From contig JAJTWR010000365.1 in NCBI GenBank assembly GCA_021613335.1, positions 2,932,501 to 2,996,500 on the forward strand: DNA of 64,000 nt, written 5' to 3'. Both the position numbers and the translations under genes were made by a program. Positions 29,838-49,724 of the stretch are shown in pieces (the stretch's first letter is position 1; each line of letters starts with the position of its first letter). The notes beneath the pieces are model-generated. The model was not told where the DNA came from and did not search any database. It was given only the letters and a program-made list of their open reading frames with translations. This stretch comes from Whitmania pigra. Its lineage: Eukaryota; Annelida; Clitellata; Hirudinida; Haemopidae.

Positions 29838-32800
29838 TTATCGAGGAATAGCTTGATGGCCTTTTGACATTCGGCCGACGGACCATCTCTCGATCAGCAT
29901 CCTGCACTCGTTCTGGTTCACAGACTCCAAAGTTCTCCTTTCTTGACTCCTCATCAGTGCCTTTGTGCACTCGACAGCCTAATCAGGAAATGATTAATCA
30001 TTGATGAAATCAACAAGTATGTTTTTAAACAGAAGTATCGCAAGTCCACGTATCGTTGCAACAATATCTAGGCTTATTTAATGATGTAATGTTGATGTAA
30101 TAAACTTCTGTGTGATATGGAAATATTTTATGTAATTATATTCAATATAACAATATACATTATATTGGAAATATGATTTATGCATCTATCTATCTGTAAT
30201 AATGCCAATATACCTACCTATTTAAAAAAAATATTTTGTTAATATTTTAAAATTTGATGCAAGTCTAACAGTAATTTTATCTTTTTACAAAATAATACAC
30301 TAATTACACTGCAATGTAAGTATTTTCCAAGATATATTCTTAAGAAGGCTATAATGTTGTAATTGTTTGTCTTAAACTGTTATTTACCTATCCATACAAA
30401 CGTATTTACAAATTGACAAATTAACTTGAGAACTCAATAAACTTAAAAAAGAATAATTTCTGAGACATTTAAAAGTTCCTCAATTCACCCAACTCTTAGA
30501 TATAAAATCTTATTTATAAAATGTTCACAAAATCAGTTCATTAATAAAATTTCTTAACACACTGATTCATAATTTGTACCTAACTTTATTAATCTATTGT
30601 CAAATCTAAAACCCTTTTTAGAATGCTTAAGTTAAACATTATTCCAATAATCATGGAATGGTATTTACAGAAGAATTATTGGTTAAAAAAAAACACTACT
30701 TAAGTCCTCTCTTACACCCAAACCGTTTCCATCCCCACAAGAAGCATAATTCACGAGGTGAACCTTTGCCGACTGCTGGGCGAGGTTTTCAACTCTGGCA
30801 ATGACGCCGCCCATGAGGTTTTCAGGCAGGAATACCTGAGTTATGAGACCAATTTGATGAGCCTCCAATGCCGTTATCTTTCTTCCTCTCAACAACATCT
30901 CGTTTGCCTGCAAGAGCCATTTGTACTTTGATTGGCATTCACAAGAAATTGTAAACAAATAAAGTCAAAGGAATTGCTATTATTAAATTATTAAATTATG
31001 AAATTATTAATTCAACTGAATAGTTAACGAACTGATAACTGCTACGTTTATGTTTGCTAAAGCAAATTTTATAAATTGTAAAACTCAGTTGCTTTTCCAA
31101 AAAATATCTTATAGCAATTTTGATTCCAGTAGAAAATAATTCACTATATTACAACCAAATAAAATGTAATCAAGTCTCACAACCATTACTAACCATGGCA
31201 TGGCCCATGATGTTTGGAAAAGTATAAGAGGAGCATGCCTCAGGAGTCTGAGCTAAGGAGGTATAGGGGCAAGAGAAGAAGGCCTTATCGCTGGCATAAA
31301 CAATATCACACAGGGGAAGAATGGCCACCCCCAATCCCGTCGCCAACCCGCCGACGGCCGCGACGATGGGCTTCGGGAAATTGATGAGAAGGCTGACAAA
31401 CTCTCTGCGAATAAATTGAACAAATTGTTGCAGGGGCTGTCAATCAAGTTAATCAAATTTTAGGCACTCTGGATCATTGTCAAGCGGTATAATAAAATAT
31501 AAAAAATATATACAAATAATGGTCTTTCCAAGATTAATGCCACCTTATTATAATAAGTAAACAAACTTTCATTACAAACTCCTACAAATACATGCTGCAA
31601 CCTTCATTGATGATAACAATATATGACAAGGATTTTTGATTCAAGCAAATTCCAATTCAAAATAAATACCTAATAAATAATTTAAAAACATTAAATGTTG
31701 TTATGCATATAATAACATATTATTTTACTTAATAACTGACAGGTCAACAAATGTGATTATCTATTTATCCTTCCAATTTTATTCCTGAATTTATGAATTA
31801 TTATGTATGAATTGTTCAGGTTGGTACAAGTGAAAAAAATGTGAACTCTTGATCTTATTGCATGACTATTTGGATTTCCAAATTGAAAATGAAAATTTAT
31901 TTAAAAAAAAAGACTGTGTAGTTTGTTACTAAAGTTTGAACTCAACTATTAATTTTTTAATAATTAACTAAATAACTTCAATTTTTTAATAATAGGTCAG
32001 CTCTTCATAAGAACACTCAACAAGTTCATTTGATGAAAGACTCATTTTGTGATGAAAATCACTGTAAAAACACTGCCACCTAGAAATGTTAAGTCAAACT
32101 TCTCTGTTGAAACAGTGATTAGTGATTAAATAGCAAATTAAATTTAAATCAGATTTTTATTAAATTGAAGCACCTTCGAACAAACCCCTTTTGAGATTTA
32201 ATCTTTTAAACATACCTGAGTGCCTCTGCCATATTTTTAGCTGCAGTTTTACGATCTTGTTCAGATTCAAGAAGATATGACAAGTCAATTCCTGAGGAAA
32301 AGTTGTTTCCAAATCCAGAAATTAGGACGACTCTGCAGTCGTCGTTGGTCAAATTCCTTAAAGCACTGTTTATTTCTTGAAAAACCTGAAAGTACTTCTC
32401 AATATCTACCTAGGGTCTCAGTTTATGATCTGAGTTAATATTTCTCATCGTAATTACTAACTGTAATGGTTTAAAATTTATTTTAAAAGGAAGATGTAAA
32501 ATAGTGTGCAAAATATTCATAAATGTTTTGCAACTAAATCATTTACCTTAGGATCAAAGGAATTTTTGAGAATTCTTTTATTCGAGGTTTCAGATCCTAG
32601 GACCAAATGTACAAAACCGGAAAATTTTCGAACGGTGACTTCTTTGAGACGAAATGCACTTTCCGTCTGTCTGACGCTCACTCTTCTCCCCAAAGCAGAT
32701 CTTACTGGCTCAGAACAGCCAGCATCACTCGTTGGATCCGTGATGGAATGAGAACAAAAGCATTTGCTGCAGCGTGTCGTGCCCATCGAACCGGGGTCGT

Positions 32801-33646
32801 TCCGGGCGATGCTGGCGTGCGAAGCCGGCAAAGTGCCGGTCGTTACGCACGATCGACATATCGAACTTTGGAGAAACGAAGTTTCTACGTTCGCCGAACA
32901 ATTTTCCGACTCGAAGACTTTAACATTTACACGGTCTTGATTCTGCAATTTTTCTAGTTGAGTTACTTCTGAATGGTTTTGAGAGCATTTGGATAAGCTG
33001 CCATTTTTTGAACCTTTTGTGGAAGAATGTGCAAAATCTTTAGAATTTGAAATTTGTTCCTGGTTACAGGTCCGGTTATATTTCTTCAATAAGGCTAATG
33101 AAGCTGCCTGTCTTGCATTTTTAGAAGCCCTGCTATTTTTAAGAGAAATTTTGGATTTTGCTGCAACCAGCTGCTTTCTGCTCAATGAAGCTCTTGTTTT
33201 GACTTTCCTGGTGCTTTTACTGAAAAAAAAATGAAACTAAAAATAGAATATCAAGGAAAGTACTAGAATCCAAATTTGAAATCTAACTTGTCATTTGAGA
33301 TGCTCTTAGAGGCTGAGTTGGTCTTCAAAAGCTGCCATGAACATGAATTACTGCTTGCAACACTACAATTGGTGCTGAAATCATTTCCTGGTGTTTCTTT
33401 TTGAGTGCTTGAATTGCTTTTCATTTTCTCTGAGAGACTTCTTCTTTTCCCTATGTACATATCAATTCCTCTTTCTCCAACTTTTGTTTTATTGAAAATT
33501 CTCAACAAACTCCTGCCAATTGAACTAGAAACTATATTTGCCTTTGGCTGCCATATTTCTCTCAGTCTACCATCTTTGCATCTTACTTTAACCAGGAATT
33601 CAATGGGTTTTTCAAACAAATGTCTTCTTTGAAGTATCTGGTACAG
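29838..33646 (-). CDS. CDYL: Chromodomain Y-like protein (chromodomain + crotonase/ECH domain)
   Basis: Six minus-strand exons join in phase: 33646-33288, 33219-32547, 32385-32216, 31404-31194, 30907-30764, 29978-29838 (TAA). They give 565 residues; a short upstream exon with the ATG was not found. Residues 1-40 form a divergent chromodomain (LYQILQRR ... EFLVKVR ... IWQPKANI). A basic/Ser-rich linker of about 280 residues holds CRSC-x25-CSKCFC. The crotonase fold starts at VRKFSGFVHLVL and continues VVLISGFGNNFSSGIDLSYL, PIVAAVGGLATGLGVAILPLCDIV, ANEMLLRGRKITALEAHQIGL and ends near ERWSVG. Only CDY/CDYL proteins combine these two domains. In that family the crotonase fold lacks the classical hydratase glutamates; it binds CoA and recruits or acts on histone acylation, giving a nuclear corepressor. 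Here too the glutamate position is non-acidic (GLGVAILPL). Donors at 33287 and 31193 are GT but weak. Confidence 0.87.
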
Positions 33647-33649
33647 CTG

Positions 33650-36600
33650 TATATAAATGTTAATTATAATAATCATCCACTTCACTAAGAAATATTTTTA
33701 AATGCACATATTATTTACAAAATCACATAACTAAAAGTACCATTTGACCACTTCAAATGTTTTTAATAATAAGAGAATTAATTACTGAAAGATTATTACT
33801 AAAAGAAACGAAATCCTTACCAAATTAACTGCAAAATTGATTTATACAGGCGTTGTATTGGGTTTAAATAAATCATATTGAATTATAATTAATAAATGTA
33901 ACCATAGAACCAATTTTGGACAAGACATAATTCACAAAAATATCTTAAATTGCACTGGTTTGTTTTTCAGAAATCGATTTAGTAAACAATGTTAAAACAA
34001 AGTTAAAATTGCTAAAATGATAGCATTTATACCGCACAACAGAGTCAAAGGGCGCAAAACACACTTTTGAGTGCCTCACTAAAATACAACATTTAGTGTG
34101 ATTGGCAAATGTGATTATTTACAAATGCGAACATATTAGAAATCATTCTACACTTGAAATTATGTCCAAGTTATTGGATGCGTTAGGAATAAACAACCTG
34201 ATAATCTTGGTCGATGTTGCTATCGGCCATGTTTTAACAAACCGCTGTACGCATACGACGGGGATGAGTGCTCTCTACCCAACGGGCGTGAAGATGCCTG
34301 TACAATCCAAATAGAAAATTCCACTAATCAACGAGTTTCTGAAGATCAATTCAAGATCCTTAATCAAGCAAGCATAGTTGAAATGTTACCTCGCATACAC
34401 TTGAGAAAGCAGTCTTGATTACTGTGATGATGATGAAAGGAGATTTCTTTATTATATCAAACTGATCGACCTGTTCTCTGAATGAAATGAAATGATCAAA
34501 GTGGCAAACGTCCACCAACGTACAAACAACTTATTTATTGTATGTTTGGCTATTCAACTTAAGAGAGTATGGTGTGCAGTCGTAAAGGCGTCAACATTTA
34601 TATTAACTACATAAATTTAAGGGATTTGATCATATGGACAGAACTGCAGCAGCATGGAAAAGAAAGGTTTTCTCGATTCTCGCAAGTGAATTAAATAATT
34701 ACTTTGGCTGTCTTGCAAAGACGAAGATGGCCAAATCTCTGAAAATTCGATGTACAAAATTCCATAAAAAGCAAAGAATAAATAATTGCAGACAAATAAA
34801 TATCTCCGGCGCTGACATTGTATTATTTCATTGGTGGTATTATAAGAGGACATTTAAAAGGCATTTAACAACTTAGAACAATCTTTTGTCGTATTCCTAA
34901 ATTCTGGCAGTCAAAATTGGACATTTCTCGGCAAATCGGGTCTCTGCATTTGCTCCATTCATTCGTTTTGGATTAGTTGTTCATAAGCTTATTATTCATT
35001 TTTAGTCACGAAAGTTGCTCTAATGTCAGCGTCATAAAATAATACTTAATAACAATGAAAACTGTATTTTGTGTTTGTGGAGCAGATGGATTACCAAAAA
35101 AGCATTAACTCTAATTAAATGATGTGGTATAACAATTTTCAAAACAAGAAATTGAATATTACTAGAGAAGGTATTGAATAATAATTAAGATCAACTTATA
35201 TGATAATGAATCTTATTTTGGTTATAGTGGCATAATCTATTGGAATTTCGAGACTACTTCAAGACTAAGAGTTGTTTTCCTTGAAGAAATGGAGAACCTA
35301 ATGCAATTGGTTCACGTCTAAATGTAAATAAAATTGTTGTTTACAACTTAGTTTTAAAAAGGCAGTTTGGCTACTGTGGTCATAATAAGTAATTTGATTG
35401 TATGTGTGAACATATGGAAGAAAAAATGTACTATTAACCAGAATAAAAACAATATTATTATGTTGCCCGTATGGCCATAATTTTTACTGTTAAACATTGC
35501 AAAGTCTAATGCCATTTAAAAGCATTAATTAATGAACAAAAAGTAACTGTTCAATAAATATACTGAACCTTTACTAAAGAGCAAACTAGAAATAAACTAG
35601 GTAGGAAAGCTTACTTTTGAAAGTTTAAGACATTAAGTTTTAAGAGTGAACATAATTCTCGATATTACTATGAATTATTTGAAAACGTTTGTTCAAAAAT
35701 AAATATATTAACCCAATTTCTCTTATTTGGACGTTATACTCGTTTATTGCATAATTGGAATTGTGAAATGGAAATTGGCAAAATTTTAAATTATTTTCTA
35801 TTCAAAATGTTTGGTATTTGATATGATTTTGGTATCCAATTAAATGGTCTGTGTCGAAAATATATAAAGGAGACATAAAAAAAAAACACTAGCCTATTTA
35901 CATGTTCTACATATCCCGTTTATTTAAAGTTGTTTGATGTCCAATAAAGTTATTATTTATAGGCAAAGTTAGACAAAAGTCAATATTAACTTCAAAAATT
36001 CAATTTTTTGATGAAATAGTTACTCAATGTTCAATCAAATCTCCATTTTTCTATTACTTAGAAACATTTTTCATCCTTAGACCTAATTATTGTAAAATAT
36101 TCATATAAAGCAGACATCCAATTTAAGTTTTATTTGCATCTTGTAAATGTTATAGCTTACATACAAGACCCTTGCTATTATTATAATCTTGGCCGCGATA
36201 TTTATTTGTTGTTAAATAAGACTAAAATGTTTCAGAATTCCACAACTCCTCTCAGATCACAAACTCTCACACCAGACTTTGCATTTCCTCCAGATCCATG
36301 GAAATAATCAGTTCGATTAGTCTCCTAATAAACTTATCAGTTATCTTACTAGTTTAAGGGCCCCGTTTATTGTACCATTTTGGATGGCCCAAGAATATAT
36401 TTCTACGCAATTTTCAAGTTTTAACAATCCTAGGAAGTCCAAATTTAACAAGATTTTATATGTGATAAAGTGCAGCAATGTCAAAATTGAAATAAATTCC
36501 ACTGTTTAATATAAAAAATGTTTTCTTAAAATGCACCTTCTGTCTATTATGGAAAATAATAAATGCAATGGTCATTTGAGGGCACTGAAATGAACTCTTT

Positions 36601-38100
36601 TGCCAATTAAGATTCCAAAAGCCTTATCAGGTCTCAATGACTAATATTTTATGAGGAAATATATGTCTTGGGCGCATTCATTGATCAAAAATTAAAGTTA
36701 CATTTTATTGAAAATGCCTTGGCTGATGATTGGACAATCCGTGAGACCCTTACTAATGAACTCATGAACCTCGTCTTCCCTGTCAACTAGATACCTAAAG
36801 TTTTTTTCAAACATTGTGTGATAACATTATTTTTTCTAATAAATAAACTTGATATCAAACCTTGTCGCAAAATGTCTTTGTCCTCATAGTGCGGGGGCAT
36901 AACTTTGTTCAAGATATAGTTTCCTTAATAAGGTATTTTTATTATTTGGATAATGCTTCTAATAATAATAATACATTTTTTAAAAAACAAATTTATTTTA
37001 ACTGAGATAGATAAATTTGATTAAAATTAGTGATGCTTCCGGAAAAACGGGTCAGTAGGGTAAAATGAATAATGGATGAATAAATGATTAAATAGTTCAT
37101 CCTTCCTCCAAAATAGCCAAAAATAAAAAAATTAAGCGTAAAATCTCAACGTAATTTACAAGTTCCAAATAAAATTGATGTAGAGCAAGTAAATAATTAA
37201 ATAAAAGTATAAATAAATATGATTTATAATATTTGTTACTATTTGTAATTTGCTTCATAAAGGTCTGTCATAATGTTACAATGCTCATGGTTTTAATCAT
37301 AATTTTGTTGATACGTATCATATTTATATCAACTATTGCTATGATATTTGTAAGTTCATTAATAATAGGGAACTAATTAATTATTATATATTGTAATAAT
37401 AACAATAATAATTAATATAGTGAATATAATATTTATAATAAGAAATTAACTGAGTGTTATTAGAATGTGAATAACTGAAGCAAAAAAATTAAAATGCGCA
37501 AAATATTGAAAACCAGTGACCGTTTGGAAGCTGAAATCTTCATTTTTCAAACAAAATGCTGTCCTAACATCAAGCCACTTCTCCGCATTTAAAAATTATT
37601 GCAATTTCATCTGAAACTACCGAAAGTTCTTCTTCCTCATTAAAAATAATTAAGATATAATTAATAATACATTAGAAACTCAACAAGTGAATTGAAATTG
37701 AACAGTTCTATTGTTCTATTCTCAGCATTCATCAAGATCATCTCGGTAGATCCTCGAAATTTTGTAGATAGATTTTCCAGACGTTGTCGCGCTTTTCAGT
37801 TTTATATTAACGTGTAAAGACTTATATTTAATATTTTACATCATATTTTTTCCTAAAACTTTTTAAAAGTACCATGTTGTTATAAGAAATAAATATTAAG
37901 TTTAAATTACATTCCTGAGAGTTTGTTTGTAAAGTAAAAATAACACAAACAATTATAAATAAAATAATTGAATCTATAAAATAATTCATTTTCAGTGCAA
38001 CATTTTATCATATTTGCAACGAGTACAAAAGGCTAAAACACTGCAGTAATTGCTCCACAACCCAGAATAAAGAAGGTATGGTTAATTTGTCAATTTAAAT
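33650..38100. other. Long gene-poor AT-rich interval
   Basis: Upstream of the CDY-like gene. Its start exon probably lies in the first few hundred bases. Small open frames at 34102-34314 and 34634-34876 on the plus strand have no recognisable family. The rest is unique AT-rich sequence without microsatellites as long as those at 20-27 kb. I see no RNA gene. Confidence 0.45.
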
Positions 38101-38107
38101 AAATAAT

Positions 38108-38516
38108 ATTAGCTGGGTATTCATTTCTCATCGCAGGAAATTCCAGAGCCGAGGGAGGCTAGCCGCTTTTTTTTATGGGTTTAAGAGCTGGTTTGTGGTG
38201 GTCTTGCCAGCTTATCAGTTCGTTTGTCTGCCTGCAAAATCGGTGGACCGGCCTGTTGATTTTGCGAACAGGCGAATACATTGGTTTGTCTGCTTTGCTG
38301 GCAGATCGAAGGGCTTGCCTGCTCGCAAAACCAGCAGTATGGGCGGAAGTCTTACTAGCTTTGCCTGTGGGCTTAGCTTTTGCTGGTAGTAAGTCTTGCT
38401 CTCTCGTTGGCATTGTTACTTGGTGGGAGGATTTCTGGTTTTGCCGGTCGTTTTGCGAGCTGGATTGTCGGCCAGCTACTGCTAGCTATAAAAACTATAG
38501 GAATACCCACTCTGCA
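38108..38516. mobile_element. GC-rich repeat-like island with short inverted ends (possible non-autonomous DNA transposon)
   Basis: About 400 bp of GC-rich sequence is embedded in AT-rich DNA. It starts with GGGTATTC (38114-38121) and ends with the complement GAATACCC (about 38501-38508). Inside, GCAAAA and TTTTGC words recur on both strands (for example TGCAAAATCGG, ATTTTGCGAAC, CTCGCAAAACCAG, GGTTTTGCCGG), so the interior can fold on itself. Open frames of 115 and 84 codons on opposite strands look like by-products of the composition. The inverted ends are only eight bases, so the element call is tentative. Confidence 0.4.
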
Positions 38517-38839
38517 CTTTAGAAGTGTTCTTTATAATGTTCTGAACAGATGAAAAAAATACTTGAAACGTAATTTCATTACGAACAATTGGGGCAAAAT
38601 AGGAAATTTGGGGACTTTTTGAAACCTTATTTAAAGTGTTTTAAATGTATATTTTATACTCACTTTGTTCATCATATATCAAAGTGTTGTTATCATGCAA
38701 ATTTGTAGTGATCGTGAATGAAATTAGGAGCTTAGAACAAACCTGAATTAAAAATATCCTTTAAATAAATTATTTTCTCCATTTCCCTTATTCACACTGA
38801 ATAGTCCCCGTTTGATAGTCAATGCTAGTCTATGGTGCA

Positions 38840-38912
38840 ATAAGGGAAGTTAGAAAGGGGGCCTGCCTTCCAAGAGGGCCCTGGGCCTCCCACCGACTTG
38901 ATCCGGCCCTGC
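38840..38912. mobile_element. Possible end of a hAT-like DNA transposon
   Basis: GC-rich sequence ending in ATCCGGCCCTG, whose complement CAGGGCCGGAT resembles the terminal inverted repeat of many hAT-family elements. The matching opposite end was not found, so this would be a truncated or solo terminus. Confidence 0.35.
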
Positions 38913-38918
38913 GCCAGG

Positions 38919-38982
38919 TTCGTTATGCGGGGTTTCGTTGTGCGGAACACAATTTCCAATAGATATCTATGTTAAATTGCTT
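38919..38982. repeat. Dispersed repeat, copy A
   Basis: GTTCGTTATGCGGGGTTTCG and the following bases through ATGTTAAATTG resemble 53731-53795, sharing about two thirds of positions with both ends aligned. A related GTTCGTTATGTGAAACGAG occurs at 39496-39525, so one element may span 38919-39530. Confidence 0.45.
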
Positions 38983-40229
38983 AATGCACTCAATAAAAAC
39001 AAAATAATGTTAATGAGCGAAAACACTATTTAAGCATTCATTAAAGCATGGAATTAATTTTATTAAAACGTTTCGTTGAGAAAATAGTATGTATTACTAC
39101 ATCACATTTAGATGTCAGCTGTCGTATTGATGAGGAAAACATGAAAACAAGCATTAGCATCTCTTTTTGGACAAAAATTATATTAGACTCTGTCTTCTTT
39201 TCAGTAGAACAACTGATCTGATCTCCAGCTGCAGCAGATTGAAATTACAAGAACGCATCTAAAGTAGCCTGCCTCTCCCTCTTCTTGAGTAGGTTCCTAA
39301 AGTAGTTTATCATTGTACAAGCTCCTTCTTTGCTTCCCCATGTTCTTCTCGATCAAGAGATAGCAGTTCTAAATGTGCTTGTGGATTACTGAACTTGAAA
39401 ACATGCCCTAGCATCTCTTTTGTGACAAAAATGTTATAATTATCTGTCTTATTCTCGAAAAAACTCGATATTTAACACCAGATGGCAGAGGAAGAGTTCG
39501 TTATGTGAAACGAGTTCATTATATGCACCCGCGCTTTCTTGAGACATAATGTCGAGTTGACTTGACGTGCAACGCCCCTTTTTTAAAACCGAATTGATGT
39601 GATTAGCTGTTGTTCCCTCTAAAATAATAGTCTTTATAATAAAGAATAAAAGCTTAATTCATCGATTAAGAGAGTTCGACAACCTCTTGTGCTCATCCTA
39701 ACCATATCGGCTGTCATAGCTGCTATGACATAACGAGCATTACTTCCAGGGTCACCCAGGGTCGCTGCCAAAAATTGTGGACCCCTAGGCCGAGCGGCCA
39801 CGGTCCCTTGTGTTATGTCAATTCGGTAATGGAAATTCAAAAAAGGTTTAACCCCCAACGGGCATTCTTTTTCGTCCAGAGTAAGAAGCTACATTAAACA
39901 AATTCTTACCTCCTTTCTCATACACCTTCGCTACGTCGCTATTCAGCAATCATGTCGTCGGTCGGAAAATTGTTGCCGTTTTTGTAGCGGAATAGTCGAC
40001 CCGTTGTCATTTACACATGCCGCTGTAATACCATTTGAAAACGTTAAAATTATTTTAGCGTCTAATTGAATGATAGTATAATTAATGTTATTTTGTAAAT
40101 AAGTAACTTAATAATAATAAAGTCATAATAATTTTAAAATTTTATATTCAATAAAAACGATTTCCAGTTATTGATTTTGTCGTCTGCTTGTTTTGTTTAC
40201 ATGTGGCAACAGAGGAACGAAAAATAGAG
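38983..40229. other. Transposon-derived-looking intergenic DNA
   Basis: Holds an internal duplication (39137-39200 versus 39398-39455, sharing TAGCATCTCTTTT and GACAAAAAT) and a GC-rich block at 39680-39880 with a 74-codon minus-strand frame of unknown nature. No host gene recognised. Confidence 0.45.
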
Positions 40230-40230
40230 G

Positions 40231-41113
40231 ATGCAGAACTTTGAGAGGCAATTACAGCTCGATGCTCTTCTGAGCGAGAACAAGAGACTTAAAATGCATC
40301 CAACAAAAAGTCCAACGATGAATTAAGGCAATTTCTTGAAAAACTTCAACTGCAGTTTGAGGAGCAGCTGACTAAGACAGAGCAGATGATCAAAGGGCAT
40401 CGGATATATTTGAATGAAACTGATCTGTTGCATGAGAAGCTTCTTAAGCTGGAGATTGAAAATAGCACCAGTGAGAAAGTCAACCAATCTTTGCTCGTAA
40501 AGATCTGTTTCTTGGAGAGGTGCCTCGACAATCTTCGATGCGAACAAACAGGTATACAGCTCGACAATTTTTGTAGATTTTATTGATAAGCTGCAAATAC
40601 TCTACTTCACAGAAGCTTCCCCGATGGCTGTGAGAGATCCCGAGTCGCAACAAATCAGTGAGTCGGCTATCGAGAGGGTGTCGCTACAATTTGAAAAAAC
40701 AAAAAACGAATTCAATGTATTAATGAACTGGAAGATTCTTTGAAGTCTCTTGAGACTGAAAGATCAGTTTTGGTAGAAAAGTTGGAAAGGAGGAACAGAT
40801 GGAAAAACTGGAGGAGGACCTCAGAAGGAAAGACAAGGAAATGAATGAAACCGTTAACGTGTTCGATAAGATTCTGATTTCTGCTGAAGAGAAGCACAAC
40901 GCTCTAACTTTGAAGATGGAGGGAGTAATTGCAGAAAAGGACAACATACTGAAATGTTTGAAGACTGATTTGGAAGAAATGAGTGGGTCCTACAAAAGAA
41001 TAGAGATCCAAATGGAAGAAATGAAGAGTGGATTCAAGAAGTCCATTGAGAAGATGCAGAAAGAGCACCTGGATGAAGTTGCTTCTCTCAAGGAAACCAA
41101 TGAGAATACATAG
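40231..41113 (+). pseudogene. Broken coiled-coil protein gene
   Basis: Heptad-rich coding sequence on the plus strand is split over different frames. It begins at an ATG near 40232 (FERQLQLDALLSENKRLK). It shifts near 40291, where one missing A in an A run would restore the frame. It then continues through LRQFLEKLQLQFEEQL to an intron of about 60 bases (donor near 40551, acceptor before 40612). Two more shifts follow, near 40715 and near 40790, and it ends with EKMQKEHLDEVASLKETN and a TAG at 41111-41113. Coding character continues smoothly across each break. Three shifts in about 600 coding bases suggest a decayed gene, although base-calling errors in A/G runs remain possible. The spliceable intron argues against a processed copy. 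The family is not recognised. It lies convergent to POLR2B. Confidence 0.55.
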
Positions 41114-41604
41114 AATAAATATTTGCATTTGTAATTTAGCACAGTTTGGCTTAATTTCTCCTTAAGAACCACAAGAACATTTACAAATGTTATTTTTCAT
41201 GGTAAAAAACAAAGTCAATACATGGAAATTGCAAGTAACAATTTATCATCTATATTTTATATGGTAACATTAGCTCTTACATTATTATTGAAATGCATGC
41301 CCCAAACCTCCATTGATAAGAATTTTGCGCACTCCAGATGCAAGAACTTTCATTCACTTGTAGCCTTTACTGATACAAGCAATTCTTACAAGCAATACCT
41401 TGCAATTCCATTAAAGTATTTCTACCAACCTTTTTCAAGTGAAATGGAACTAATCAGCAATTCAGAGTGTTTCAGCTTTGAATTACATAACATCAACCCA
41501 ACTTCAAAGTAAACTTTTATTAAAGAAAGCAAATATTTATTTAGACTAAGATTTGTCTCAGTTTTTTTTAGAAATTACACATCAATGCTGACATTTTGAC
41601 CCTT
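41114..41604. other. Short region between convergent 3' ends
   Basis: Contains the POLR2B 3'UTR on the minus strand. A 96-codon plus-strand open frame at 41222-41512 has no family resemblance and overlaps the UTR; it is probably chance. Confidence 0.5.
41536..41541 (-). terminator. Poly(A) signal AATAAA, POLR2B
   Basis: TTTATT on the plus strand (AATAAA on the minus strand), about 65 bases after the POLR2B stop codon. Confidence 0.5.
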
Positions 41605-49522
<7,918 letters not shown>

Positions 49523-49529
49523 TTCGGCT

Positions 49530-49720
49530 GTATTACTAAATCGGCCGATACGCTTCTCGGGTCAGACAAGCGACAAGCTACAGCATAGATAACAGAAATT
49601 TAATAATATAGTAAGCGATATCTTAAAGTCAAAAATAAAATTATTTACGTGATTTTTTGTTAATTTATACATTAATAATAATGTTTTTAAACAACTGCAC
49701 ATGATAATAAAGTTCCAAAA
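49530..49720. other. POLR2B 5' flank
   Basis: AT-rich sequence upstream (minus strand) of the first coding exon. No clear TATA box. The promoter presumably lies here. Confidence 0.35.
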
Positions 49721-49724
49721 TTTC

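Noticed and set aside
32506..32957. Plus-strand open frames of 81 and 116 codons
   Set aside because: Antisense shadows of the large CDY-like linker exon.
41222..41512. 96-codon plus-strand frame between the broken coiled-coil gene and POLR2B
   Set aside because: It overlaps the POLR2B 3'UTR on the other strand, has no family resemblance, and no splice link to the upstream gene is apparent.
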